This document shows positions 21,501-27,997 of a DNA stretch of 27,997 nucleotides, piece by piece (within the stretch, counting starts at the first letter, position 1; every line of letters begins with the position of its first letter). The notes under the pieces are model-generated. The model was not told the origin of the DNA and did not search any database. It worked only from the letters and a program-made list of their open reading frames with translations. The stretch is taken from IMG/VR virus record IMGVR_UViG_3300024326_000027, positions 1 to 27,997 of that record; one strand, 5' to 3'. The position numbers and the translations under genes are program-made. The DNA comes from a virus.

Positions 21501-22936
21501 GGGGACCAATTACTATTGCCATAGTTGCCGCTATTGCTGGAATTATTGCTGTTATATGTAACTGGGATAAAGTAAAAGAATTTTTTACGCAAACCCTTCC
21601 TAATTGGTGGAATCAATCTGTAGTTCCGTGGATTAAGAGTTTACCTGAATTTTTCAAAGAACTGCCAGGTAAGATTTACGAAAAAATCATATCTACAAAA
21701 GATAAATTCGTAGAATGGGCATCTAATGTATGGGATGCTGCATCGGCTGGAGTTAGTAAAGTTGTCAATGGCGTAGAAGGTTTCTTTAAAGAATTGCCTG
21801 GAAAGATTGGTTATGCCATAGGTTTTGCTATTGGAAAAGTGGCTTCGTGGGCTGTCAAACTTTACGAGACTGTTACAACAGAGATTCCTAAAGTTATAGG
21901 AAAGGTTGTTGACTTTTTCAAGACTCTCCCAGGAAAGATATGGGACGCGATCATATCCGCTAAAGACAAAGTGGTGAAATGGGCCAATAATATTTGGTCT
22001 GTCTTGTCGCAGAAAATTCCTGAGATAATTACGAATGTGTACAATTTCTTCAAAAAATTACCGGAAAAAATATGGAGTGCTATTATTGGTGCTGTAAAGA
22101 GTATAGGCAAATGGTGCGGAGAAATGTACCAGAAGGTGATTGAAGAAGTTCCAAAGATTGTAGGAAAGGTTGTTGATTTTTTCAAAGAACTTCCTGGGAA
22201 AATATATGAAATCGGGAAGAATCTTATTAAGGGCTTTATAAAAGGAATAAAGGACTTTTTCCAGTCAGGAATCAATGCTGTTGGAGATTTTGTAGATGGA
22301 GTTGTCAGAGGATTTAAGGATGGATTCGATGTACATAGTCCAAGCCGCGTCATGTATGATATTGCAAAGAATGTTGTTGCAGGATTTGGAAATGGCATAA
22401 ATAACAACTGGGGTGGTGTTACTAAAAATCTGTCGAATTTACTTGGGCAGACGAAAAGTAGTATTAGTAATACATTGTATGGGATAGGAGAAATGGGAAG
22501 GAGTACAATTAATAATCTTGTGAGAGGATTCTCAAATATCCATATCCCGTTACCTCATCTTGGTATATCATGGACGAGATATACGGTAGGGAATAAAAGA
22601 TTTTCTGTTCCAGATTTTAACATTAACTGGTACGCAAACGGCGGCTTCCCTGAAACTGGAGAATTATTCATGGCGCGAGAACGAGGTCCAGAGCTCGTTG
22701 GAAAGATGGGGAATAGAAATGTTGTCGCAAATAATAATCAGATCACAGACGGTATAAAAAGAGCGGTTACAGAGGGAATGATGGAGGTCGCTATGGCTTT
22801 GAATACTGGAGGGAAAGAGAATACTTCACCAATAATTGAGAATACATTTAAAGTTGATTCAGAGACGCTTTATCGTATTGTGCAAAAGGGTAAAGATAAG
22901 CATGATCGTAGATTTCATGTTGTAGCAGAATTTTAA
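18566..22936 (+). CDS. Tail tape measure protein
   Basis: The longest gene, 1456 residues, sets tail length and helps DNA pass the membrane. The N-terminus is helical (IDRLEIQIETQASKANRQLDELISKLGKL). Residues about 660-840 hold two related units around 'DFWNNFLKPVGTW' and 'DFYEGFLKPIAVW'. A hydrophobic stretch (GPITIAIVAAIAGIIAVICNW, about 975-995) is a probable membrane-insertion segment. From about 1025 there are five repeats built on FFKELPGKI with a roughly 45-residue period. The end carries DVHSPSRVMYDIAKNVVAGFGNGI, common in tape measures. Start is TTG 18566 behind AGAGGTGAG. Tail length by the usual rule would be long, near 200 nm. Confidence 0.92.
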   Translation: MGTEIDRLEIQIETQASKANRQLDELISKLGKLAGSLSSINSGGMKQFAAGMNGIASAAKNMSTVKSTEMNRVVNNLQKLSGIKTGNMFNVGNALLSVSRGMQGFSGISGADIPAMVTSLSSLSKLGNKGIKSAAASMPMLAKNLQSMAATINGVNINPEIAGQLSAISSTLRTFGHKSMKTAIDNMPALSQGLKSLMQTLSTAPKVSANLVNLVNALSKLSSSGSGIRAAANAVQSVGKNSANTTSRMQSLSNSLANFTNKTKAAKQSTKSFSFSLSSLYANCFFLIRGLKAIGRAVESSMDYIETFNYFNVTMSKIASEFSGQWEKYGYESAEAYGKSFAGRLNDLTQKMSGYKVGDDGVLSITGGQNLSLDPEQLMNYQSNIAAVTNSVGLMGENSVNTAKALTMLAADMSSLKNIDMSTVMTNFQSGLIGQSRALYKYGIDITNATLQTYAYKYGIETALQEMTQADKMQLRLLAILDQSKVAWGDMANTLSSVANQYRILKQQIANLARVIGNLLVPIVAKALPIINGVVIALQRMFMFIGNLLGVDWSGLMDGISTGYGGAGDEIGDMVDDTGDVADNTDDIGDSIDSANKKAKKFKDTILSFDELNKLNDNSSNDIESGGKTDKDDGISGAGSIDLSDEIAKALADYESVWNKALKDSENKAQAYADNICKAFEKIWKTAEPTRKAISNLWDNGLAKLGKFSGATLYDFWNNFLKPVGTWMLADDAGLPRFFNITNSLLNEIDWNRLRKSLADFYTSLQSIAKFSWNALMDFYEGFLKPIAVWTMSDAIPQLVDIMTKFVNAVDWDKLNKSLRELWDALAPFVKNVGQGLINFFEKLMDFGADFLNNVVPGGIKGVADALKKISPEQAEKIGEALGVLALGLASLKVLGAIAKSIDIFIKTSSLISGAKLIIETLKGLVGFGGKIFSFGKNIIGVFEIVSGGFAGISDAIGMVFPKVGGIISAFTNVISSLGGPITIAIVAAIAGIIAVICNWDKVKEFFTQTLPNWWNQSVVPWIKSLPEFFKELPGKIYEKIISTKDKFVEWASNVWDAASAGVSKVVNGVEGFFKELPGKIGYAIGFAIGKVASWAVKLYETVTTEIPKVIGKVVDFFKTLPGKIWDAIISAKDKVVKWANNIWSVLSQKIPEIITNVYNFFKKLPEKIWSAIIGAVKSIGKWCGEMYQKVIEEVPKIVGKVVDFFKELPGKIYEIGKNLIKGFIKGIKDFFQSGINAVGDFVDGVVRGFKDGFDVHSPSRVMYDIAKNVVAGFGNGINNNWGGVTKNLSNLLGQTKSSISNTLYGIGEMGRSTINNLVRGFSNIHIPLPHLGISWTRYTVGNKRFSVPDFNINWYANGGFPETGELFMARERGPELVGKMGNRNVVANNNQITDGIKRAVTEGMMEVAMALNTGGKENTSPIIENTFKVDSETLYRIVQKGKDKHDRRFHVVAEF

Positions 22937-22964
22937 TGAAATACCTGCCATTCTGTAGTATAAT
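22936..22964 (+). promoter_or_regulatory. Probable promoter of the zinc-ribbon/YjcQ cargo
   Basis: ATGAAA (22936-22941), 17-bp spacer, TATAAT (22959-22964), right after the tape measure stop. It would let the two following genes be expressed apart from the late operon. Confidence 0.5.
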
Positions 22965-22994
22965 ATATATAATATAGAAGGGCGGGTGCTAATT

Positions 22995-23594
22995 ATGTTG
23001 ATTAAATGTCCAGAGTGTGGAAAAGAGATAAGTGACAAGGCAGTTTATTGTCCGAGGTGTGGGTGTCCTATTGATGTATGCGGAGATGGGGTAAAAGCCA
23101 TTGATGAAGATTGTATTGTATATCAGGGAAATAGAATAAATTTATTAAACATAGTTGATATTTATGGCATGTCAAAAAATGGGGCAATAAATTTTCTGAA
23201 TAGGCAGTATAGCTTGCCGATTGAAACTGCAACACAGATAATGAATCGGTATTATGATAAGATATTAGAGGATGGGGATAGCGAAATTGCAAAGAAAATA
23301 CTTAAGCAAGTAGATCAATATAATAAGCCGATAAAAGATAAAACAACTATAGAAAACAAAGGATATTTCAAAGAAGCATGGCATACATTAGTGAAAATAG
23401 GAACGAAGGATAGTACAGTACATTGCCCAAAATGTGGATCTACTTCCTTGTCGTATCAGAACAAAAGGCTGAGTCTCGGACGTGCCATTGCTGGAGATGC
23501 CATAGCCGGTGCCCCCGGAGCCGTCATGGGTGCCTTGAGCAGCAAAAAGGGTTATGCTGTGTGCCTTAACTGTGGTAAGAAGTGGAAATTATAG
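22995..23594 (+). CDS. Double zinc-ribbon protein (cargo)
   Basis: A 199-residue protein with a zinc ribbon at each end: CPECGKEISDKAVYCPRCG near residue 6 and CPKCGSTSLSY ... YAVCLNCGKKWKL at the C-terminus. Between the C-terminal Cys pairs is a Gly/Ala-rich stretch, GRAIAGDAIAGAPGAVMGAL, which looks like a membrane-inserting hairpin. The central part (NLLNIVDIYGMSKNGAINFLNRQYSLPIETATQIMNRYY) is helical. I start at ATG 22995; GTG 22986 is possible. It is not a structural protein and sits with the YjcQ-like gene in a cargo block between tape measure and distal tail genes. Function unknown. Confidence 0.7.
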   Translation: MLIKCPECGKEISDKAVYCPRCGCPIDVCGDGVKAIDEDCIVYQGNRINLLNIVDIYGMSKNGAINFLNRQYSLPIETATQIMNRYYDKILEDGDSEIAKKILKQVDQYNKPIKDKTTIENKGYFKEAWHTLVKIGTKDSTVHCPKCGSTSLSYQNKRLSLGRAIAGDAIAGAPGAVMGALSSKKGYAVCLNCGKKWKL

Positions 23595-23605
23595 GTGGTG
23601 GTAAA

Positions 23606-23923
23606 ATGGACAATTTCAAGATAATCTATAAAATATTGAAAAGTCTAGAAAAGAATATGGGCAATGAGGAATTTGAAATAGAATCCATTTCAGCGCAACA
23701 ATTAAAAATATCATATGAGCAATGGGAACAGTTGCTGATTATGCTGTATGATGCAGGGTATATAACAGGCATTGTTGCGAGTCAGGATATGGAGGAAAAA
23801 TTCAAACACATTATTGAACCAATTAATCCAAGTATTACTTTAAGAGGAATGGAGTATCTTGCAAGCAATAGTTTTATGGCAAAAGCAAGAGAGGTATTGA
23901 AAATGGTTGGGGATATAATTTAA
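23606..23923 (+). CDS. YjcQ-family protein (cargo)
   Basis: A 105-residue protein that fits the YjcQ family, a winged-helix-like fold known from B. subtilis and many phages: 'MDNFKIIYKILKSLEKN', then 'ISYEQWEQLLIMLYDAGYITGI' and the closing 'PSITLRGMEYLASNSFMAKAREVLK'. The role of YjcQ proteins is not established; the fold suggests DNA or protein binding. GGTGGTGG before ATG 23606 sets the start, 11 nt after the zinc-ribbon stop, so the two form an operon. It ends at the terminator at 23947. Confidence 0.75.
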   Translation: MDNFKIIYKILKSLEKNMGNEEFEIESISAQQLKISYEQWEQLLIMLYDAGYITGIVASQDMEEKFKHIIEPINPSITLRGMEYLASNSFMAKAREVLKMVGDII

Positions 23924-23946
23924 AATTAAATATAGTATTAAAATAT

Positions 23947-23978
23947 GGACATCTATCAGAAATGATAGGTGTTCTTTT
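23947..23978 (+). terminator. Intrinsic terminator, copy B, after the YjcQ-like gene
   Basis: GGACATCTATC-AGAAAT-GATAGGTGTTC forms an 11-bp stem with a hexaloop, followed by TTTTAT. It is closely related to copies A and C. Confidence 0.8.
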
Positions 23979-24018
23979 ATTAAAACAGAACAAATGTTCG
24001 AAAAGCTTGACGAAAATA

Positions 24019-24047
24019 TTGACATAATTCTCCATGGATGATATTAT
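24019..24047 (+). promoter_or_regulatory. Promoter of the Panacea-type pair
   Basis: TTGACA (24019-24024) is 17 bp from TATTAT (24042-24047). A TATAAT at 24045-24050 overlaps but at 20-bp spacing. It lies just after terminator B and before the DUF4065 gene. Confidence 0.65.
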
Positions 24048-24078
24048 AATATTAAGAAAATTGAAAGGGGGATGTGAA

Positions 24079-24522
24079 ATGATAGATGTACGTGTTGTAG
24101 CACAGTACTTTCTCTGGAAGTCATCCATGAGTCATAAGAAACTTGAAAAAATGTGTTATTATGCACAGGCGTGGTATTTGGCTAATCATGGACGACCATT
24201 AATGCCTAATCGTTTCGAGGCTTGGGTACATGGACCGGTATCCCCTGATTTATATTTTCAATATAAGGATTGGGGATGGGTGGACATTCCCAAAAGAACA
24301 AAGTGCCCATCTTTAAATCAAAGTGAGAAGAAATTTCTTGATAATGTTTATAATGTATATGGTGATTATACTGCCGATGAATTAGAATCACTTACTCATG
24401 GTGAATTACCATGGGAAAATGCGAGAAAGGGATGCTCTCCATCAGCTTATTCTAGAAATCCTATATCTATGAAGGATATGAGAAATTATTATGGTGAACG
24501 GATAGGAAAAACATATGAATAA
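24079..24522 (+). CDS. Panacea (DUF4065/GepA-SocA) domain protein, likely antitoxin
   Basis: A 147-residue protein with the DUF4065 signature: 'VAQYFLWKSS--SHKKLEKMCYYAQAWYLANHGRPLMPNRFEAWVHGPVSPDLYFQYKDWGW' and later 'YTADELESLTHGELPWENAR'. This domain, named Panacea, is a versatile antitoxin domain paired with many different toxins. I start at ATG 24079, with AAGGGGG before it, not at ATG 24034, which falls inside the promoter. It overlaps by 8 nt the next gene, a membrane protein, in the antitoxin-toxin order. It has its own promoter. Confidence 0.85.
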   Translation: MIDVRVVAQYFLWKSSMSHKKLEKMCYYAQAWYLANHGRPLMPNRFEAWVHGPVSPDLYFQYKDWGWVDIPKRTKCPSLNQSEKKFLDNVYNVYGDYTADELESLTHGELPWENARKGCSPSAYSRNPISMKDMRNYYGERIGKTYE

Positions 24523-25135
24523 CATTTTAGCATGTGTTATATGTGCACTGGTGGGAATAATAATTGGCTACATTATTGGCCGATATGTAAAAAATGCAGC
24601 TATTAAAACACTTTATGATTATCTAAGTGATGTGTTTAAAAATTTAGATAATTATGTAATGACGGTATCCGCGTTAATTGTGATAGTATCGATAGTACTG
24701 TCTGTAGTAGGAAAAATTGAAACATTTGCATCCGTTACAATTAATATTTTTGGTACAATAGTGTTTTCCTGGTTGCTTACTAAAAAATCGGCGAAAGTTG
24801 AATTTAAGGAGCAAGAACAAGACCTGTCGATGCGTGCCTATAGACATATAAATTATTTGGAATCAGCAGCAAATTCTGCTTATAAAACTTTAAAAGATTT
24901 TTCTGATGACGAAGGTATTAACAAGGAAGTCAAGTTGATGCTAAGCAATGCGATGAGCCAGATAAAATATATTCAAGGCGGTATTAATACGTGTAAAATG
25001 GATTGGGTCGATATGCTTTCTCCCGAACAACAGTCTAAATGTAATATTGAAAAAAATGCGCAAGATGACGAAGAAGATTTTGGAACAGTAGATGTTGTTG
25101 TCGGACCAGAAGAGTGCAATCAAGAAGACGCATAA
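24515..25135 (+). CDS. Three-helix membrane protein, candidate Panacea-paired toxin
   Basis: A 206-residue protein with hydrophobic segments at about 4-24 (ALVGIIIGYIIGRY), 48-67 and 72-88, followed by a long cytosolic helical part (AYRHINYLESAANSAYKTLKDF) and a strongly acidic C-terminus (DDEEDFGTVDVVVGPEECNQEDA). Its start overlaps the DUF4065 gene by 8 nt and the gene ends at a UUCG-loop terminator, so the two form one unit. Some Panacea toxins act on the membrane, which makes this a plausible toxin, but no known toxin family is recognised; an abortive-infection or exclusion protein is the alternative. Confidence 0.7.
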   Translation: MNNILACVICALVGIIIGYIIGRYVKNAAIKTLYDYLSDVFKNLDNYVMTVSALIVIVSIVLSVVGKIETFASVTINIFGTIVFSWLLTKKSAKVEFKEQEQDLSMRAYRHINYLESAANSAYKTLKDFSDDEGINKEVKLMLSNAMSQIKYIQGGINTCKMDWVDMLSPEQQSKCNIEKNAQDDEEDFGTVDVVVGPEECNQEDA

Positions 25136-25145
25136 AAAAAGTTTT

Positions 25146-25171
25146 AGAACGTCCTTCGGGGCGTTCTTTTT
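25146..25171 (+). terminator. UUCG-tetraloop terminator closing the Panacea unit
   Basis: AGAACGTCC-TTCG-GGGCGTTCT followed by TTTT: a classical strong intrinsic terminator 10 nt after the membrane protein stop. Confidence 0.9.
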
Positions 25172-25216
25172 GTGTCTGAATGGGGATAACATAATGGAAA
25201 CATGAATTAACAATCT

Positions 25217-25248
25217 GGACATCTGTCATTTTGGCAGGTGTTCTTTTT
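25217..25248 (+). terminator. Intrinsic terminator, copy C, before the distal tail gene
   Basis: GGACATCTGTC-ATTTT-GGCAGGTGTTC, 11 bp with three G-U pairs, followed by TTTTT. It shares GGACATCT-TC and AGGTGTTCTTTT with copy B and the tail GTTCTTTTTATGCAA with copy A. Confidence 0.75.
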
Positions 25249-25274
25249 ATGCAATAAGAAAGCGGGGTGGCAAC

Positions 25275-25631
25275 ATGGCAATGATATGGGCAGATGGGGT
25301 CTTAATAAAAACTCCATCTGTTTTTTCGTGGGGACTGAATGATGTTTCGGCAGCGGATGCCGGAAGAACCGATGATGCGCTGATGCATAAGAATAGGATC
25401 GCACAAAAGAGAAAGATTTCTTTAGCATGGAATAATCCGACAAAAGAAGAGACTGCGTCTATACTGCAGGCTTTTAACCCGGAATATGTTAAGGTGACAT
25501 ATCCTGATGCTATGAGTGGGAAGTATGAAACCAGGGAATTTTACCGCAGCGACCCGGTAGCTCCAATGAAGGTATGGACTGTTGGGAATAAGCGGTATGC
25601 ACAATTGTCTTTTGACATCATAGAGAGGTAA
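25275..25631 (+). CDS. Distal tail / baseplate protein (DUF6711-like)
   Basis: A 118-residue beta-rich protein following the tape measure and its cargo block. Pattern: 'IWADGVLIKTPSVFSWGLNDVSAADAGRTDDALMHKNRI' and 'ISLAWNNPTKEETASILQAFNPEYVKVTYPDAMSGKYETREFY', as in the small distal tail proteins (DUF6711 type) of Clostridia siphoviruses. It would form the ring joining tail tube and hub. GGGGTGG precedes ATG 25275. The hub gene starts 4 nt after its stop. Confidence 0.75.
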   Translation: MAMIWADGVLIKTPSVFSWGLNDVSAADAGRTDDALMHKNRIAQKRKISLAWNNPTKEETASILQAFNPEYVKVTYPDAMSGKYETREFYRSDPVAPMKVWTVGNKRYAQLSFDIIER

Positions 25632-25635
25632 TACA

Positions 25636-27997
25636 ATGCAAAACGTTTCGGTTGATTTTGTAAAACAATTAAATAATGATAAACGAGCATACTTACTGAG
25701 ATGTGAAATTGTATTAACTGATGGGACGGCCCTTTCGATTTCAAATGGAAATCTTTGGTCGGATACGTTCAAGATAGAGGATGCCGTATCCAATTCTGGG
25801 AGTTTAGATATCGGCGCTGCTATAACAAATAAACTGACGTTTACTTTAGGCGATATATACGATGAATATTCTGAATATGATTTCACGGATGCCGCGATAA
25901 GGAATGTCCGAGTAGGTCTTGTACTGCCGGACGGGACAGAAGAGTATGTGAAAAAGGGAGAATATACAGTAGACGAAACGTCGTATAACGGTTCCTTGAT
26001 TACACTTGAATGCCTGGATAACATGTCAAAGTTTGATGTATCGTACAAGGAAAGCAAATTAGTGTATCCCGCTACGATCGGGGCCATAGTCCGGGATGCG
26101 TGTACTGAATGCGGGGTAGGACTGAATACTTTTGAATTTACAAATCACACGTACATTGTCCAGGAAAGACCATCCGATGAAGCCTTGACTTTTCGGCAGG
26201 TGCTTAACTGGTGTGCGCAGATCGCGTGCTGCTTTGCCCGGTGCAACACTGAAGGAAAACTGGAACTTAAATGGTTCCAGACAGGTATTCTCGAGGATGA
26301 ACTAGACGGCGGCGTATATGATAATGGAACGCCAAAGTACCAGACCGGTGATGATTCGGATGGCGGTGTCTATGCACCGTGGAATGAAGGTGATACACAC
26401 AGCGGAGGGACGTTCAATGATTTATTATCCAGTCATCATTTCATATCTTACACAAGCCCAGAAATATCCACTGATGATGTTGTAATAACAGGTATTCTGG
26501 TAAAGGAATATTCACCGGATGTCAATAAGGATGAGGTTGTTCCATATCTAACGGGCACAGAAGGATATGTGCTATCAATAGATGAAAACAGATTTATACC
26601 GCCGGGGAGAGGCCAGGAGGTTGCAGCATATTTAGGAAGTCGAATGATTGGGCTGCGCTTCAGGCCTCTTTCTTTTTCCTGTCTGAGTGATCCGACAGTT
26701 GAAGCGGGTGATGTGGGTTTCTTCACTGACCGGAAATGTAAAACATATAAGTTTCTGGTGACAAATACGGTGTTCTCTTCCGGAAATTATCAAACAGTGA
26801 CCTGCGATGCGCAGACCCCGGCCAGGAATAAAGCCACAAGATATTCCGCCGCAACACAGGCATATGTAGAATTGAGAAAACAGATCCGCAAGGAGAGGAC
26901 AGAACGGGAGAAGGCCCTGGAAGAATTGGGCAATCGGTTAGCCGCATCCTCGGGACTTTATACAACGGTAGAGGTGCAGGCTTCCGGCGGAAAAATCTTT
27001 TACCTGCATGACAGGCCAAACCTGGCGGACTCCAACATTGTCTGGAAAATGAACGCAGAAGCCTGGGGCGTATCCACAGACGGAGGGGAAAGCTGGAATG
27101 GTGGGATGACGGTCGACGGCGACACGATCGTAAGGATATTGACCGCTATAGGAGTGAGTGCCTCATGGATTGACACAGGCCGCATATCGGTGAAGGATAA
27201 GGACGAAAATATAATCTTCCTGGTAGATATGGACACAAAGGAGATTGTGATATCTGGTGATTCTGTTCGTATCGGCGGCAAGTCAGTTACAAAAGCAATA
27301 GAGGAAGTGAATAACGCAGCAAACAAAGCCCTGCAGGAAGCAGAGAAAATGAGAACTTTAAATATCCAGCTTGAAAACGATGCTCATGTAGTTCCCACAG
27401 ACGCCGACGGCAATAACGGGAAGTATGCAGGGTGTGACACTACGGTATATGTGTTATGGGGGCAGACGGATATATCTGCAGAAGTCCCTATTACAGTGTC
27501 TAAAAGTTCTGGAGTTACTGGGACATGGGATGCAAAAGACAGAAAATATACCGTAACAAACATGACAACCGATGCCGGATATGTCGATTTTACGGTTAGA
27601 TACATGGAGATCACCGCAACCAAACGCTTCAGTATCTCCAAGAATAAGCAAGGCCCCCAGGGAATTCCGGGGATAGATGGCGAGGACGGTACAGACGGAA
27701 GAACATATTTTATTAATGCATCAACCGCGATTATCAAAAGAGGCCAAGATGGACGTATATCACCCACATCTGTTACCTTTAGTTCATATTACCGTGATGG
27801 AGATAGCTCTGAAAGGACGCCATATTATGGCCGATTCGTAATTTCCGAAAGTATAGACGGAGAAACATGGGAAGCCAGATATACATCTGAAACAGACGAA
27901 ACTAGCAAGGGATATGTGCCTACAGCTACAGCTACTGCTTTGAAGTGTGTTTTATATGCGGCGGGTGGCACACAAACTGAAATGGACCAGCAAACAG
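25636..27997 (+). CDS. Tail hub/spike protein with collagen-like motif, 3' end outside window
   Basis: The frame is open from ATG 25636 to the window end, 787 codons, so the gene is incomplete. The N-terminal 400 residues look like a tail-hub (T4 gp27-like, prophage tail endopeptidase) domain: 'RAYLLRCEIVLTDGTALSISNGNLWSDTFKIEDAVSNSGSLDIGAA' and 'EYTVDETSYNGSLITLECLDNMSKFD'. A coiled coil (RKQIRKERTEREKALEELGNRL) follows near 415-440, then a beta-rich shaft and a collagen-like run GPQGIPGIDGEDG (about 673-685). It probably anchors the fibre that recognises the host surface. The weak ribosome site GAGAGG suggests coupling to the distal tail gene. Confidence 0.85.
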   Translation, partial: MQNVSVDFVKQLNNDKRAYLLRCEIVLTDGTALSISNGNLWSDTFKIEDAVSNSGSLDIGAAITNKLTFTLGDIYDEYSEYDFTDAAIRNVRVGLVLPDGTEEYVKKGEYTVDETSYNGSLITLECLDNMSKFDVSYKESKLVYPATIGAIVRDACTECGVGLNTFEFTNHTYIVQERPSDEALTFRQVLNWCAQIACCFARCNTEGKLELKWFQTGILEDELDGGVYDNGTPKYQTGDDSDGGVYAPWNEGDTHSGGTFNDLLSSHHFISYTSPEISTDDVVITGILVKEYSPDVNKDEVVPYLTGTEGYVLSIDENRFIPPGRGQEVAAYLGSRMIGLRFRPLSFSCLSDPTVEAGDVGFFTDRKCKTYKFLVTNTVFSSGNYQTVTCDAQTPARNKATRYSAATQAYVELRKQIRKERTEREKALEELGNRLAASSGLYTTVEVQASGGKIFYLHDRPNLADSNIVWKMNAEAWGVSTDGGESWNGGMTVDGDTIVRILTAIGVSASWIDTGRISVKDKDENIIFLVDMDTKEIVISGDSVRIGGKSVTKAIEEVNNAANKALQEAEKMRTLNIQLENDAHVVPTDADGNNGKYAGCDTTVYVLWGQTDISAEVPITVSKSSGVTGTWDAKDRKYTVTNMTTDAGYVDFTVRYMEITATKRFSISKNKQGPQGIPGIDGEDGTDGRTYFINASTAIIKRGQDGRISPTSVTFSSYYRDGDSSERTPYYGRFVISESIDGETWEARYTSETDETSKGYVPTATATALKCVLYAAGGTQTEMDQQT

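Noticed and set aside
21862-22407. Minus-strand open frame of 181 codons inside the tape measure
   Set aside because: It is a shadow of the repetitive tape measure coding sequence, without a ribosome site.
25422-26087. Minus-strand open frame of 221 codons
   Set aside because: It is antisense to the distal tail and hub genes, whose frames and ribosome sites are convincing.

Overview
The window is a stretch of a tailed (siphovirus-type) temperate phage or prophage of a low-to-middle GC Gram-positive host. Clostridia, and Lachnospiraceae in particular, is my best guess from protein style, AGGAGG ribosome sites and TTGACA/TATAAT promoters; no host gene is present to prove it. Nearly everything is on the + strand and forms one late (packaging and morphogenesis) transcription unit. 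The only clear minus-strand genes are a two-gene TIR/membrane cassette at 17078-18120.

Layout. 1-643: end of an unrecognised gene cut by the window edge. 644-1359: non-coding control region with an ATACCCT inverted-repeat cluster, a probable late promoter (1098-1126), three tandem hairpin repeats and a terminator. 1360-1938: small terminase. 1939-2244: GC-rich cos-like block. 2245-4065: small proteins plus a LemA-family/membrane-protein cargo module. 4085-4972: tRNA-Gln, tRNA-Met and tRNA-Tyr embedded in hairpin-dense non-coding DNA, a candidate large structured RNA. 5070-6207: small phage proteins, the last one frameshifted. 6274-12859: large terminase, sigma-like late regulator, portal, Com-like zinc protein, scaffold, decoration protein, major capsid, connector. 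12978-17035: head closure, an inserted ribbon-helix-helix/ORF6N antirepressor switch, tail completion, tail terminator, tail tube, and tail chaperones G and GT joined by a likely -1 frameshift. 17078-18331: TIR/membrane defence-like cassette and a divergent 41-residue Cys-rich protein. 18566-22936: tape measure. 22995-25135: second cargo block (zinc ribbon, YjcQ-like, Panacea/DUF4065 and membrane protein). 25275-27997: distal tail protein and the start of a large tail hub/spike gene running off the window.

How it works together. The structural genes follow the usual siphovirus order and would build an SPP1/HK97-type head and a non-contractile tail. Four accessory modules sit between structural genes, several with their own near-consensus promoter and flanking terminators, so they could be expressed in the lysogen while the late genes are silent. 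The most unusual non-coding signal is a two-hairpin RNA element, about 50 nt long, placed just upstream of the large terminase, three times in tandem upstream of the tail tube gene, and upstream of the tape measure. Its stems keep pairing although their sequences differ, which points to a functional RNA, perhaps a shared translational or antitermination signal of the late operon.
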